This document shows, piece by piece, positions 52,541 through 60,855 of a DNA stretch of 64,000 nt. The notes under the pieces were generated by a model. That model was not told where the DNA came from and did no database searches. It saw only the letters and a program-made list of their open reading frames with translations. The stretch is taken from the NCBI GenBank assembly GCA_947476485.1, contig CANJQU010000009.1:1-64000 (forward strand), given 5' to 3'. Position 1 is the stretch's first letter. Each line of letters opens with the position of its first letter. Position numbers and translations under genes: made by a program. The stretch is from Chitinophagaceae bacterium. Lineage in GTDB: Bacteria; Bacteroidota; Bacteroidia; Chitinophagales; Chitinophagaceae.

Positions 52541-54274
52541 ATGCTCGATAAGAAGTATCTGTTACTTACCTGTTTTTTTGCGATCGCGTCTTTTACAGTT
52601 TTTGCACAGGAAAGCCAGCAAACGGCTCCCGGGGCGGCTGGGACCAGCACTGCAACTGCGACTGCTGCAAACCCTCAATGGTCTAACCGCGATATGACTT
52701 ACCGGGGAAAAAATTATGATGTCCTGGACTCTGCATACTACCCTAAATTCCGCGCCAAGCAATTCAAAAAATATATAGACCACCAGGAAATTTTTCCACC
52801 AAAGCCGCGAAATAAATGGGAAATTGGCGCAGGGATAGGGCTATATAATCTTATTGGCAATGTTCCGACGCTTATGCTGTGGCAAAAAGGTGGTGGCGGA
52901 CTTAGCGTAAATGTCCGTAAATCGCTTGGATACATTTTTTCTTTACGCGCTCAGTACATATACGGTGTTGCCAAAAACCTGGACCGCCAGCCCACTACCA
53001 GCTACGATGGACCTTATACACAGTTTGGCTATGTGCCACGCAACAATGTGAATGCAGCATTTCCGGTGCCCAACAGTGTTTTCCGGGCCTCACGCATGGA
53101 GTCGTCGCAACTTTCGCTTGACCTCATGTTCAACGCCTATAACATCAACTTTCACCACGCCCGTAATTCCGTATCATTCTTCGGCTATCTGGGTATCGGC
53201 GCAGTGGGGTATAAAACGCGCATGAATGCCCTTGATGGTAAATTTGCACAATACGCATTCGATACCATGGGCAAGGGCTCCACATATAAGGCGATCCGCA
53301 AATCCCTGCAAAAGAAAATGGACAAATCGTATGAAACTGCGGCAGACAATGGCGGAGGTTCACGCATATTGGACAACAAGACGCTTGATTTCGCCCCCAG
53401 CATAGGCGCGGGTGTACAATACAAGATCAATAAGAAATTCAATATCCAGCTTGAAGAGCGTTATACTTTTGTAGCAGATGCATATTTAGATGGATCGAGA
53501 TATGGCAAGCCGTTGGGCAATACGGTAGCTCCTGGGCGTAAGTCTGATGCCATCAGTTATTTCTCATTCAGCGTTAACTACAACCTGAACACTAAGAAGA
53601 AATCGGTAGAGCCACTTTACTGGATAAACCCACTTGACCACGCATACAGCGAGCTCTCTTATCCACGGCATATGATACTCCCCAACCCGGTATTACCTGA
53701 CGAGGATGGCGATGGCATTACTGACCAGTTTGACAAATGCCCGCACACGCCAGCAGGTTTGGCTGTAGACGCGCATGGCTGCCCGCTTGATACAGATGGT
53801 GACGGCGTGCCTGATTACAAAGACAAACAACTGATAACGCCAACTGAGTGCCAGCCGGTGGATGCTGATGGCGTTGGCCATTGCCCTTGTCCGGATGGGT
53901 GTAAAGACATCAATACGGATAAAAAGTGCGGCAATATCGGTGCAGGCACTATACTATTTCCTGAAAAATCGGGCAAAATAAGCACCCAGATCGAAGTACA
54001 GCTCTCGACCCTTGCAGCTCAAATGCAGGGCAACCCCAATTGTAAGGTAGTGATCCTGGGTGGTGGCAGCGGTAGTAAGATAAAGGAGCAACATTCCTGG
54101 GAGCATGTAAATGCTGTAATAGAATTCATGAGCGATAAAAAGAACATCAGCCGTGATCGTTTCATATTCAAATATGGCCAGGACGGCGATGAGAATATTG
54201 TTACGTTCCGCGCAGCAAATGTGGATGAGTCAGGCAACTCAAATGTGCCACCGCCACATCCCGAGATAAAGTAG
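52541..54274 (+). CDS. OmpA-family protein with TSP3 repeats
   Basis: 577 residues: signal peptide ('CFFAIASFTVFAQ'), an Ala/Thr linker, a large N-terminal beta-barrel or porin-like region (about 80-370), calcium-binding TSP3 repeats ('DEDGDGITDQFDKCPHTPAG', 'DTDGDGVPDYKD') and a C-terminal OmpA-like domain ('GTILFPEKSGKIS...'). The OmpA domain lacks the usual TD-x-x-GxxxxNxxLS peptidoglycan motif in clear form, so peptidoglycan binding is uncertain. It links the outer membrane to the periplasm and ends at a terminator. Confidence 0.85.
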   Translation: MLDKKYLLLTCFFAIASFTVFAQESQQTAPGAAGTSTATATAANPQWSNRDMTYRGKNYDVLDSAYYPKFRAKQFKKYIDHQEIFPPKPRNKWEIGAGIGLYNLIGNVPTLMLWQKGGGGLSVNVRKSLGYIFSLRAQYIYGVAKNLDRQPTTSYDGPYTQFGYVPRNNVNAAFPVPNSVFRASRMESSQLSLDLMFNAYNINFHHARNSVSFFGYLGIGAVGYKTRMNALDGKFAQYAFDTMGKGSTYKAIRKSLQKKMDKSYETAADNGGGSRILDNKTLDFAPSIGAGVQYKINKKFNIQLEERYTFVADAYLDGSRYGKPLGNTVAPGRKSDAISYFSFSVNYNLNTKKKSVEPLYWINPLDHAYSELSYPRHMILPNPVLPDEDGDGITDQFDKCPHTPAGLAVDAHGCPLDTDGDGVPDYKDKQLITPTECQPVDADGVGHCPCPDGCKDINTDKKCGNIGAGTILFPEKSGKISTQIEVQLSTLAAQMQGNPNCKVVILGGGSGSKIKEQHSWEHVNAVIEFMSDKKNISRDRFIFKYGQDGDENIVTFRAANVDESGNSNVPPPHPEIK

Positions 54275-54293
54275 TAATGTGATATTATAAAAC

Positions 54294-54325
54294 AAAAAGT
54301 GCTGCGAAATCGCGGCACTTTTTTT
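54294..54325 (+). terminator. Intrinsic terminator of the OmpA gene
   Basis: aaaaagtgctgcg / cgcggcacttttt hairpin (one G-U pair) with a long T tract, 20 nt after the stop codon. Confidence 0.85.
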
Positions 54326-54413
54326 TATGATGGTGGTATCAAAAACTATTTCTCCGATACAGTTTAAGGGCGGAACGTATTTGTAAACGTGAAGGAAAGA
54401 AATCAGGCAGTTT

Positions 54414-54893
54414 CTATGGCAGCGCCACATCAAATACACCACTGCTAATCGTGAAGGTATCTGCAGTAAAGGTGAACGTACCTCTCAGCGCGTAGGCCGT
54501 ATCACTTGCAACTACAAACGTACCGGTGATGCCGAAATTCCGGAAGTTACCTGCGTAGTAGGCTGCTGTGTTCACCGGCGGATCAATAGTATATGTATTG
54601 GGGCCGGTATAGTTGGTGATATTAAACTTAATGGTTGTAGCAGTATCATTGATCCTTTGCGTGGCCGTTATCATCAGGTTCCGGATACCGGCGTTGCCTG
54701 AGTAGTCGACGAAGTAGCCGTATGCAGTATCAGAATGCCACGGCTTACCATTAATGCTGGCAGTCATAGACACAGTAGAATCCAGGTTGTTGTTCTGCTG
54801 CACACTTTTTTCATTTGCCGGACCACGCACCTTTTTACAGGCAGGTATTGCCAGACAAAGAGAAAAAGGGAAAATGAGCAAGAGCCTTTTCAT
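54414..54893 (-). CDS. Lipoprotein A of a tandem paralogous pair
   Basis: 159 residues. The lipobox is 'AIPACKKV'. The mature part is rich in Thr/Asn beta strands and ends 'GTFTFTADTFTISSGVFDVALP'. The neighbour at 54960 ends 'GYFSFTTQDGLSVSDGVFNVGLP', so the two share a C-terminal beta hairpin and a common origin. The pattern recalls DUF6252-type lipoproteins, but this is a guess. Role unknown. Confidence 0.6.
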   Translation of the reverse strand: MKRLLLIFPFSLCLAIPACKKVRGPANEKSVQQNNNLDSTVSMTASINGKPWHSDTAYGYFVDYSGNAGIRNLMITATQRINDTATTIKFNITNYTGPNTYTIDPPVNTAAYYAGNFRNFGITGTFVVASDTAYALRGTFTFTADTFTISSGVFDVALP

Positions 54894-54959
54894 AAAATAT
54901 ACAATGCAAACGCTAAACCGAGCGTTTTAGTATGACATACCGGATCAGAGAATTTTCAC

Positions 54960-55424
54960 CTATGGCAAACCTACATTAAATACTCCGTCAGAAACAGATA
55001 AGCCATCCTGGGTAGTGAAGGAAAAGTAACCTGAAATATTGGTAGTGGTCACGTTCTGGATAGAAACGATACCTCCTAAAGAATAGCTTACCGCATTGCC
55101 ATGGTAGTACGTAGCAAAAGCCTCGCCGCGCACCATCGAGTACGTATTGGTAATGCCATTGTATTTGTGTACAGTGAGCACTATCCTGTCACGTGGAGAA
55201 ACCTGGTCGGATGTATAGCCGGTAATAACCAATGTGGTGCCTGTGTCGGAATGCTGTGCAGTGATCGAAGAGGGAACCGTCTTGTACGCGATAAAATTAT
55301 ACGAACCGATATGTGCGGACATATTAGGGTTAATGGTCGTTACAACAGGAGCTGTTTTGATGCAGCCTGAAAACAATGCAAAACAACTTACCAGGATAAC
55401 AATTAAAAAAAAGCCTTTCTTCAT
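54960..55424 (-). CDS. Lipoprotein B of a tandem paralogous pair
   Basis: 154 residues with lipobox 'ALFSGCIKT'. It shares the C-terminal 'F-S-F-T-T-x-(D/N)-G-L-S-(V/I)-S-D-G-V-F-(N/D)-V-G-L-P' with its neighbour. The body is a Thr/Val-rich beta structure. Ligand unknown; the 67-bp gap suggests one transcript with the neighbour, expressed after it on the minus strand. Confidence 0.6.
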   Translation of the reverse strand: MKKGFFLIVILVSCFALFSGCIKTAPVVTTINPNMSAHIGSYNFIAYKTVPSSITAQHSDTGTTLVITGYTSDQVSPRDRIVLTVHKYNGITNTYSMVRGEAFATYYHGNAVSYSLGGIVSIQNVTTTNISGYFSFTTQDGLSVSDGVFNVGLP

Positions 55425-55550
55425 ACAAGGATATTTCCGCTAAGATATACAAAAATTCAAATCAAAGGTCTTAATACCGGCTCAGAAAGCAAAATCCAAA
55501 TTATTGCCTTAATTCATTTTCAGTCAACCCATGTCATCCGCCAGATTTAA

Positions 55551-55558
55551 TACATTTG
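55551..55558 (+). promoter_or_regulatory. -7 promoter element of the membrane protein gene
   Basis: TACATTTG, perfect, 17 nt before the ATG at 55576 and inside the longer track ORF, so it favours the shorter start. Confidence 0.5.
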
Positions 55559-55575
55559 ACCGCAAAACGATCAAA

Positions 55576-55989
55576 ATGAACTGGAGGCTCATATTCGTGC
55601 TGTCACTGTTTGGGTTAGGAATGGCATTTGCTACCGTATTTCAAATTTCATCAGCCTCCGAGCCGTTTGTCTGGCTGCCGATATATCTGCTATGCTCGTA
55701 TTTTATTGCTATGCATGCGCCGGACAAATACTTTCTGCATGGTTTTTTGACCAGTATGGCGAACTGTGTATGGATAACGGGCGTCCATATCTGGCTGTTT
55801 AAAACCTATATGACCAACCATATCACTGAAACGCAACAATACATGAAGATGCAGGCGCAACATGGAATATCCGTGCGAAAGACCATGCTTTTGATGGACC
55901 CCGTAATTGGTATTATTTCGGGCACGGTACTTGGATTGCTGGCATTTGCCGCATCAAAGATGTTCGGAAAAGTAAAAGGAATAAAATAA
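55576..55989 (+). CDS. Small polytopic membrane protein
   Basis: A 137-residue protein with about four membrane helices ('LIFVLSLFGLGMAFATVF', 'LPIYLLCSYFIAM', 'WITGVHIWLFKTYM', 'GTVLGLLAFAASKMFG') and a positive C-terminus ('GKVKGIK'). DUF4199-like in outline; function unknown. The start at 55576 was chosen because a perfect promoter box (TACATTTG, 55551) lies between it and the track's first ATG. Confidence 0.6.
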   Translation: MNWRLIFVLSLFGLGMAFATVFQISSASEPFVWLPIYLLCSYFIAMHAPDKYFLHGFLTSMANCVWITGVHIWLFKTYMTNHITETQQYMKMQAQHGISVRKTMLLMDPVIGIISGTVLGLLAFAASKMFGKVKGIK

Positions 55990-56002
55990 GATAATGAGCG
56001 GG

Positions 56003-56872
56003 CTATTGAACGACTGCCTTAGTTGTCGCGAAGACCTGGCCGTTACCCATTTTTACGAGATACATACCCGTGTGCAGATCTAAATTGGAGATCGTATGCG
56101 CCCCATTTCCTGATTGAGCAGCTATCTCCTCTTTATACACTTCGCGGCCCACCATATCACAGATAGAAAGGCTGTACCTACCGGCCTCCGGCATACAATA
56201 AGACAATGTGATCTGGCTGGTTGTGCAGCTTCCGATAACCGTCAATGGCAGTACCTTCTTACCGGTTTCCGGTACACCCAGAACAGTCTGAGTGGTGCGA
56301 ACATTATCTATCAGCCACTTGCCCGAACCAGCGACATTTGAGGTGTAGCGAAAGGCGACGTATAAAGGAGTTGTAGCATATGGGGTAAGGTCCACCTGGT
56401 GTGTTTCCCAATCAAAATTGCTGTAAGTGCCTAAAACAGGCGTACATGCATAAGACGCATCTTCCCATACCTGGCTGGCATCTGGCAAGTCACCGGGTAC
56501 ATAGGTATGAGATACCATAAAAGATAGTCTTCCCGCATTTGCGCTATACTTTGTATCGAAGTTCAAGTAAATGTTTCCTGTATAGTAGCTTAAATTCAAT
56601 TGTGGGGTAAAAAGCCAGGCTGTATCAGGGTAATAAGTCGTTCCGTCAAAATTGTTGCAACCTATTCCCGGTGAACCACCCCTGCCCCCTGTAGGCTCGC
56701 AGCTCCAGGCAAGGCTCGGATTTGCATAAATATCGTAGGCGCTCCAGTAGGTTGGGTAATTTTCCCCCTGTATCACACAAAATGTATTGAAATGCTCGTC
56801 AAGGGCTGTGACCTGTGCGCCAGCATGAGAAGCCGAAATAACCATTAGTGCGAAGAGAAACAATTTCTTCAT
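56003..56872 (-). CDS. Secreted cleaved-adhesin-type protein with T9SS type A domain
   Basis: 289 residues. Signal peptide 'KKLFLFALMVISASHAGAQ'. The mature region ('WDSAWLFTP..L'-type strands; 'DTAWLFTPQLNLSYYTGNIYLNFDTKYS' and 'LYVAFRYTSNVAGSGKWLIDNV') matches the cleaved-adhesin/MAM-like jelly-roll seen in Bacteroidota surface adhesins and peptidases. The end ('YSLSICDMVGREVYKEEIA...GMYLVKMGNGQ') is a T9SS type A sorting domain. Likely exported and surface-attached; the ligand is unknown. Confidence 0.85.
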   Translation of the reverse strand: MKKLFLFALMVISASHAGAQVTALDEHFNTFCVIQGENYPTYWSAYDIYANPSLAWSCEPTGGRGGSPGIGCNNFDGTTYYPDTAWLFTPQLNLSYYTGNIYLNFDTKYSANAGRLSFMVSHTYVPGDLPDASQVWEDASYACTPVLGTYSNFDWETHQVDLTPYATTPLYVAFRYTSNVAGSGKWLIDNVRTTQTVLGVPETGKKVLPLTVIGSCTTSQITLSYCMPEAGRYSLSICDMVGREVYKEEIAAQSGNGAHTISNLDLHTGMYLVKMGNGQVFATTKAVVQ

Positions 56873-57003
56873 AGGGGAATATTTAGGAGCAAATATTTTA
56901 TAAGTTTAGTCAAAAGCATCGCAATTTAATTAAATTATCATACTAAAGAATGCCCTTTTTGATATTTATTTTCAGAGTTGAAAATTCGCCGGAAGTTTTC
57001 ATT

Positions 57004-57036
57004 TTTGCACGACATTTTGTCCCACAATTATGTTTG
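57004..57036 (+). promoter_or_regulatory. Promoter of grpE-dnaJ
   Basis: TTTG (57004-57007), a 21-nt spacer and a perfect TATGTTTG (57029-57036), 21 nt before the grpE ATG. No CIRCE-type inverted repeat was seen. Confidence 0.65.
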
Positions 57037-57056
57037 GCAAAATAATTGCGTAAATT

Positions 57057-57686
57057 ATGAGCAATATGTTTTTCAAAAAAAATAAGGCTATGAATGACAA
57101 TACAAAGGACAATAAAAAATCTATGAATGAAAATGCCGACAACATGGCACATAATGACGAAGTTGATGAAGCTTTGTCAAACGTGTTGAATGCCGATGAT
57201 AGCCGGGTTGGAGAAGCCCTTAGTGAAGGCAACGATGAAGAGATAGAAAAACTGGAAGCCGCCGTGCAGGAGCAAAAGGATAAATATCTGCGCCTGATGG
57301 CAGAATTTGACAATTACAAAAGGCGGGTTGCTAAAGAGAAAGAAGAACTTAGACTAACTGGTGGCAAAGACATTGTGCAATCTCTGCTTGTGGTGCTTGA
57401 CGACATTGACCGTGCAGGCAAACAACTGGGGAGCACCACAGATGTCACAGTGCTTAGAGAAGGCGTATCATTAATATTTAATAAATTGCGCGCCGTGATG
57501 CAGCAAAAGGGCCTTCGCGCTATGGAGGCAGTAAACGAGGAATTTAATCCTGACCTTCACGAAGCAATTACGGAGATACCGGCCCCTAATGAAGGAATGA
57601 TAGGAAAGGTGATAGATATGGTGGAGCCTGGATACTATCTGAATGACCGGCTGATAAGGCATGCAAAGGTAGTAGTCGGAAAGTAA
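57057..57686 (+). CDS. grpE: Nucleotide exchange factor GrpE
   Basis: 209 residues. An acidic, poorly conserved N-terminus is followed by the GrpE helix with 'KYLRLMAEFDNYKRRVAKEKEEL' and the C-terminal beta domain with 'FNPDLHEAITEIPAPNEGMIGKVIDMVEPGYYLNDRLIRHAKVVV', the family signature. It releases ADP from DnaK. First gene of the chaperone operon, 150 nt before dnaJ. Confidence 0.95.
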   Translation: MSNMFFKKNKAMNDNTKDNKKSMNENADNMAHNDEVDEALSNVLNADDSRVGEALSEGNDEEIEKLEAAVQEQKDKYLRLMAEFDNYKRRVAKEKEELRLTGGKDIVQSLLVVLDDIDRAGKQLGSTTDVTVLREGVSLIFNKLRAVMQQKGLRAMEAVNEEFNPDLHEAITEIPAPNEGMIGKVIDMVEPGYYLNDRLIRHAKVVVGK

Positions 57687-57835
57687 CCCCATCCTTCCTG
57701 ACGCGAGTTCTCAGCATTATGAAAGAGCGAAAACGTGGGAATTGATAAAAAATTGAAAACTTGCGTAGGTAAGGTTTGAGGTATTTGTTCACAAAATAAG
57801 AGAACGTCCTGCAAATGCGGGATTTGGGTTTACAG

Positions 57836-59005
57836 ATGGCAAAACGAGATTATTACGAAATTCTGGGTGTGTCGAAAAGTTCGGCGGCTGACGAGATAAA
57901 AAAATCTTATCGCAAAATTGCGCTTCAGTTTCACCCGGACAGGAACCCCGGAAATAAGGAAGCGGAAGAAAAATTCAAAGAGGCTGCAGAGGCATATGAT
58001 GTACTAGGCAACCCCGACAAGCGTGCCCAATACGATCGTTTTGGTCATGCAGGAATGGGCGGCAGCGGCGGCGGCTATGGGCAAGGTGGCCCCGGCGGTA
58101 TGCGCATGGAAGACATCTTCTCCAACTTCGGCGATATTTTTGGCAACGACTTCGGCAATATGTTTGGTGGCGGCGGCGGTGGCGGTGGTCGCAGGCAAGG
58201 CAGCCGTGGCGCCAACCTGCGGATAAAGCTAAAAATGGATTTTAACGAAATCGCAAACGGCACCAACAAAAAAATAAAAGTAAAGAAGCACATTGTTTGC
58301 CAGCAATGCTCCGGCAGCGGTGCTAAGGACAAAGGTTCAGTGCAGACATGCGGCACTTGTGCCGGATCGGGTCAGGTGAGAAGGGTTACCAATACGTTCC
58401 TGGGGCAGATGCAGACAGTAACCACCTGCCCTACCTGCAGCGGCGAAGGAAGCACTATTACCCAGAAATGCAGTAATTGTAAAGGCGAAGGACGTGTGTA
58501 TGGCGAAGAGACACTAAGCCTGGATATACCGGCGGGTGTGCAGGACGGTATGCAATTGAGCATGCACGGCCGAGGCAATGCCGGTGAACGTGGTGGCCCT
58601 CCGGGCGATCTGCTATTGCTGGTAGAAGAAGAAAAACACGAATTCCTGACGAGGCATGACCTGGATGTGATCTACCAACTACATATTTCATTTCCAGAAG
58701 CGGTACTTGGTATGCAGGCGGAAGTGCCTACAATAGATGGCAAGGCCAAAATAAAAGTTCCGCCGGGAACTCAGAGCGGCAAAATATTCCGGCTGAAAGG
58801 CAAGGGCTTCCCAGCCTTCCAGAGCTACGAAAAAGGTGATGAACTCATAGAAGTGAATGTGTGGTCGCCGCAGCACCTGAGTAATGAGGAGAAGGACATG
58901 ATGGAAAAACTGAAGAACTCACCCAATTTCAAGCCGGGGCCAAATGCCAAGGCGGAGCGGGAAGAGCGTGGTTTTTTTGATAAGATAAAGGATGCATTCG
59001 GATAA
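57836..59005 (+). CDS. dnaJ: Chaperone protein DnaJ
   Basis: 389 residues from 57836 ('[14 protein letters not shown]'). J domain with HPD in 'QFHPDRNPG', a Gly/Phe/Met-rich linker with several Gly runs, four CxxCxGxG zinc repeats ('CQQCSGSG', 'CGTCAGSG', 'CPTCSGEG', 'CSNCKGEG') and a C-terminal peptide-binding part. It stimulates DnaK. dnaK itself is not in the window. Cotranscribed with grpE. Confidence 0.95.
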   Translation: MAKRDYYEILGVSKSSAADEIKKSYRKIALQFHPDRNPGNKEAEEKFKEAAEAYDVLGNPDKRAQYDRFGHAGMGGSGGGYGQGGPGGMRMEDIFSNFGDIFGNDFGNMFGGGGGGGGRRQGSRGANLRIKLKMDFNEIANGTNKKIKVKKHIVCQQCSGSGAKDKGSVQTCGTCAGSGQVRRVTNTFLGQMQTVTTCPTCSGEGSTITQKCSNCKGEGRVYGEETLSLDIPAGVQDGMQLSMHGRGNAGERGGPPGDLLLLVEEEKHEFLTRHDLDVIYQLHISFPEAVLGMQAEVPTIDGKAKIKVPPGTQSGKIFRLKGKGFPAFQSYEKGDELIEVNVWSPQHLSNEEKDMMEKLKNSPNFKPGPNAKAEREERGFFDKIKDAFG

Positions 59006-59085
59006 AGCGGCAAAAGCTACGTTATCATGACTACCCGTGAAGCAAAACCTTGCCGGCTGTTCATCGTTTTTTAATAAATTGCAGC

Positions 59086-60102
59086 ATGAAATGTGCATCG
59101 ATAAAGTATCTCCCTGTCATATTGGGCTTTGTACTTTTTATTAGCTGTAAGAATGGTACCGCTCCGGCATCCAATCCAGACCCTATATTTTCCAGTGATC
59201 CCCGCCTGAAAAATATTACTGAGCAAATCAACAAATCGCCCAAAGATGCAGCGTTGTATTTTGAGCGGGGCCGCATGTTGCACAGGTTGCGCATAGATAC
59301 CCTGGCACTGAAAGACTTTAAGACAGCGGCCACGCTGGACACCAGTCAGGCGCAATATTTCAGCGCCGTTGGCGACATGCTGTTTGAAAATAAAGATGTA
59401 ACGGGATCTATAGAATGGATCCAAAAGGCGATCAACAAAAACCCGGAAGACCCAAGGGCCCACCTGAAGATATCCAAGCTATTTTTATGCCTCAAGGACT
59501 ACCCGCATGCGTTTAGTGAAATAAACATCGCGTTGCGTCACAACCCGCACAATGCCGAGGGATATTTCCTGAAAGGAATGGTATATAAGGATATTAAAGA
59601 CACCGCACAGGCCTTGTCCAGCTTTGAGACATCGAGACAGGAGGACCCCGACTACCGTGACGCCATTATACAGATCGGACTGATCTACAGCTCGAAGAAT
59701 AATCCGATCGCGCTTAAATACTTTGATGATGCTTTCAGTAAAGACAGTACGGACGTGATGCCTGTTTTTGCGAAAGGAGTGTTTTACCAGAATAATAAAG
59801 AATATGAAAAAGCGAAGGAGGAATATAGAAAATGTGTGTTACGAAACAGCCGTTATGTGGATGCCTACTTTAATATGGGCTACCTGCTGATGCAGGAAGA
59901 TTCAGTAGAGAAATCATTCAGGCAATATGATATTGTTACAAAAATAAGCCCGCTCAATGCTCCTGCCTATTACAACCGCGGACTATGCAATGAGATGATG
60001 GGTAAAACAAAGGAAGCGATGGCGGATTATGGGCAGGCACGTGGCCTCGATACAGTTTATGTATTACCAAAAGAAGCGCTGAAACGTTTAGGAGTGAAGT
60101 AA
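59086..60102 (+). CDS. TPR-repeat lipoprotein
   Basis: 338 residues from 59086. Lipobox 'VLFISCKNG', then about seven TPR units ('ALYFERGRMLHRLRIDTLALKDF', 'AQYFSAVGDMLFENKDV', 'AEGYFLKGMVYKDIKD', 'AYYNRGLCNEMMGKTKEAMADY'). Probably a periplasmic or surface scaffold; partners unknown. 80 nt after dnaJ. Confidence 0.75.
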   Translation: MKCASIKYLPVILGFVLFISCKNGTAPASNPDPIFSSDPRLKNITEQINKSPKDAALYFERGRMLHRLRIDTLALKDFKTAATLDTSQAQYFSAVGDMLFENKDVTGSIEWIQKAINKNPEDPRAHLKISKLFLCLKDYPHAFSEINIALRHNPHNAEGYFLKGMVYKDIKDTAQALSSFETSRQEDPDYRDAIIQIGLIYSSKNNPIALKYFDDAFSKDSTDVMPVFAKGVFYQNNKEYEKAKEEYRKCVLRNSRYVDAYFNMGYLLMQEDSVEKSFRQYDIVTKISPLNAPAYYNRGLCNEMMGKTKEAMADYGQARGLDTVYVLPKEALKRLGVK

Positions 60103-60132
60103 TGTGCATATTGAAAAATGTGCAATTGGGGA
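60103..60132 (+). repeat. Post-stop 'ATTTGAAAATGTG' motif, copy 3
   Basis: tgtgcatattgaaaaatgtgcaattgggg starts right after the stop of the TPR lipoprotein gene. It resembles the sequences just after the stops at 31740 and 46487. Confidence 0.45.
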
Positions 60133-60146
60133 GATTTTTGACTTTT

Positions 60147-60154
60147 TATTTTTG
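60147..60154 (+). promoter_or_regulatory. -7 promoter element of rpe
   Basis: TATTTTTG, perfect, 19 nt before the rpe ATG at 60174. TTGG at 60125-60128 with an 18-nt spacer could be its -33 element. Confidence 0.45.
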
Positions 60155-60173
60155 ACTTTTGAATTTGAAAAAT

Positions 60174-60827
60174 ATGCCGATAATAGCACCCTCTATGCTT
60201 TCTGCAGACTTCCTGAACCTGGGAGCGGAAATAGACATGATCAATGAAAGTGAAGCAGACTGGTTTCATCTTGATGTGATGGATGGCCAGTTTGTACCAA
60301 ACATCAGTTATGGTATGCCTATTATAGCGCAGATGAAAAAGCGCGCCAAGAAAACCTTTGACGTGCACCTGATGATCGAGAACCCTGAACGTTACCTCGA
60401 AGATTTTAAGAAAGCCGGAGCTGACTACCTGACCGTGCATTACGAAACCGGTTATCATCTTCATCGCACGCTTACCTCCATCAGGGCCCTGGGCATGAAA
60501 GCCGGCTTATCTATTAATCCGCATACGCCTGTTGAGATGGTGCAGGATATCATACACGAGATTGACCTGCTGCTGATCATGAGCATTAACCCTGGCTTCG
60601 GCGGACAGAAATTCTTACCGCTCACTTACAAGAAGATACGCACAGCACGAGAATTGATCACGCGCACCGGAAGCAATACACTTATTGAAATTGACGGTGG
60701 TGTAACCCTCGAAAATGCTGCTGAGATCGTAGCCGCAGGTACGGACGTTTTGGTTGCAGGCAATACTGTTTTTTCTGCACCTGACCCCAAAGCCATGATA
60801 AAAAGTTTAAAGCAGGCGGGGAAATAA
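60174..60827 (+). CDS. rpe: Ribulose-phosphate 3-epimerase
   Basis: 217 residues of TIM-barrel enzyme for the pentose phosphate pathway. Signatures: 'IIAPSMLSADFLNLG', 'DWFHLDVMDGQFVPNIS' (metal and catalytic Asp), 'DVHLMIENPERYL' and 'SINPGFGGQKFLP'. The start at 60174 is the family N-terminus; the track's TTG adds five residues. The TonB receptor gene follows after 28 nt and may be cotranscribed. Confidence 0.95.
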   Translation: MPIIAPSMLSADFLNLGAEIDMINESEADWFHLDVMDGQFVPNISYGMPIIAQMKKRAKKTFDVHLMIENPERYLEDFKKAGADYLTVHYETGYHLHRTLTSIRALGMKAGLSINPHTPVEMVQDIIHEIDLLLIMSINPGFGGQKFLPLTYKKIRTARELITRTGSNTLIEIDGGVTLENAAEIVAAGTDVLVAGNTVFSAPDPKAMIKSLKQAGK

Positions 60828-60855
60828 AGTTATATTGAACACGTTTAATTGGGGT

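Noticed and set aside
57057-59005. CIRCE/HrcA-type heat-shock operator at grpE-dnaJ
   Set aside because: No inverted repeat of the CIRCE type occurs between the promoter and the grpE start.
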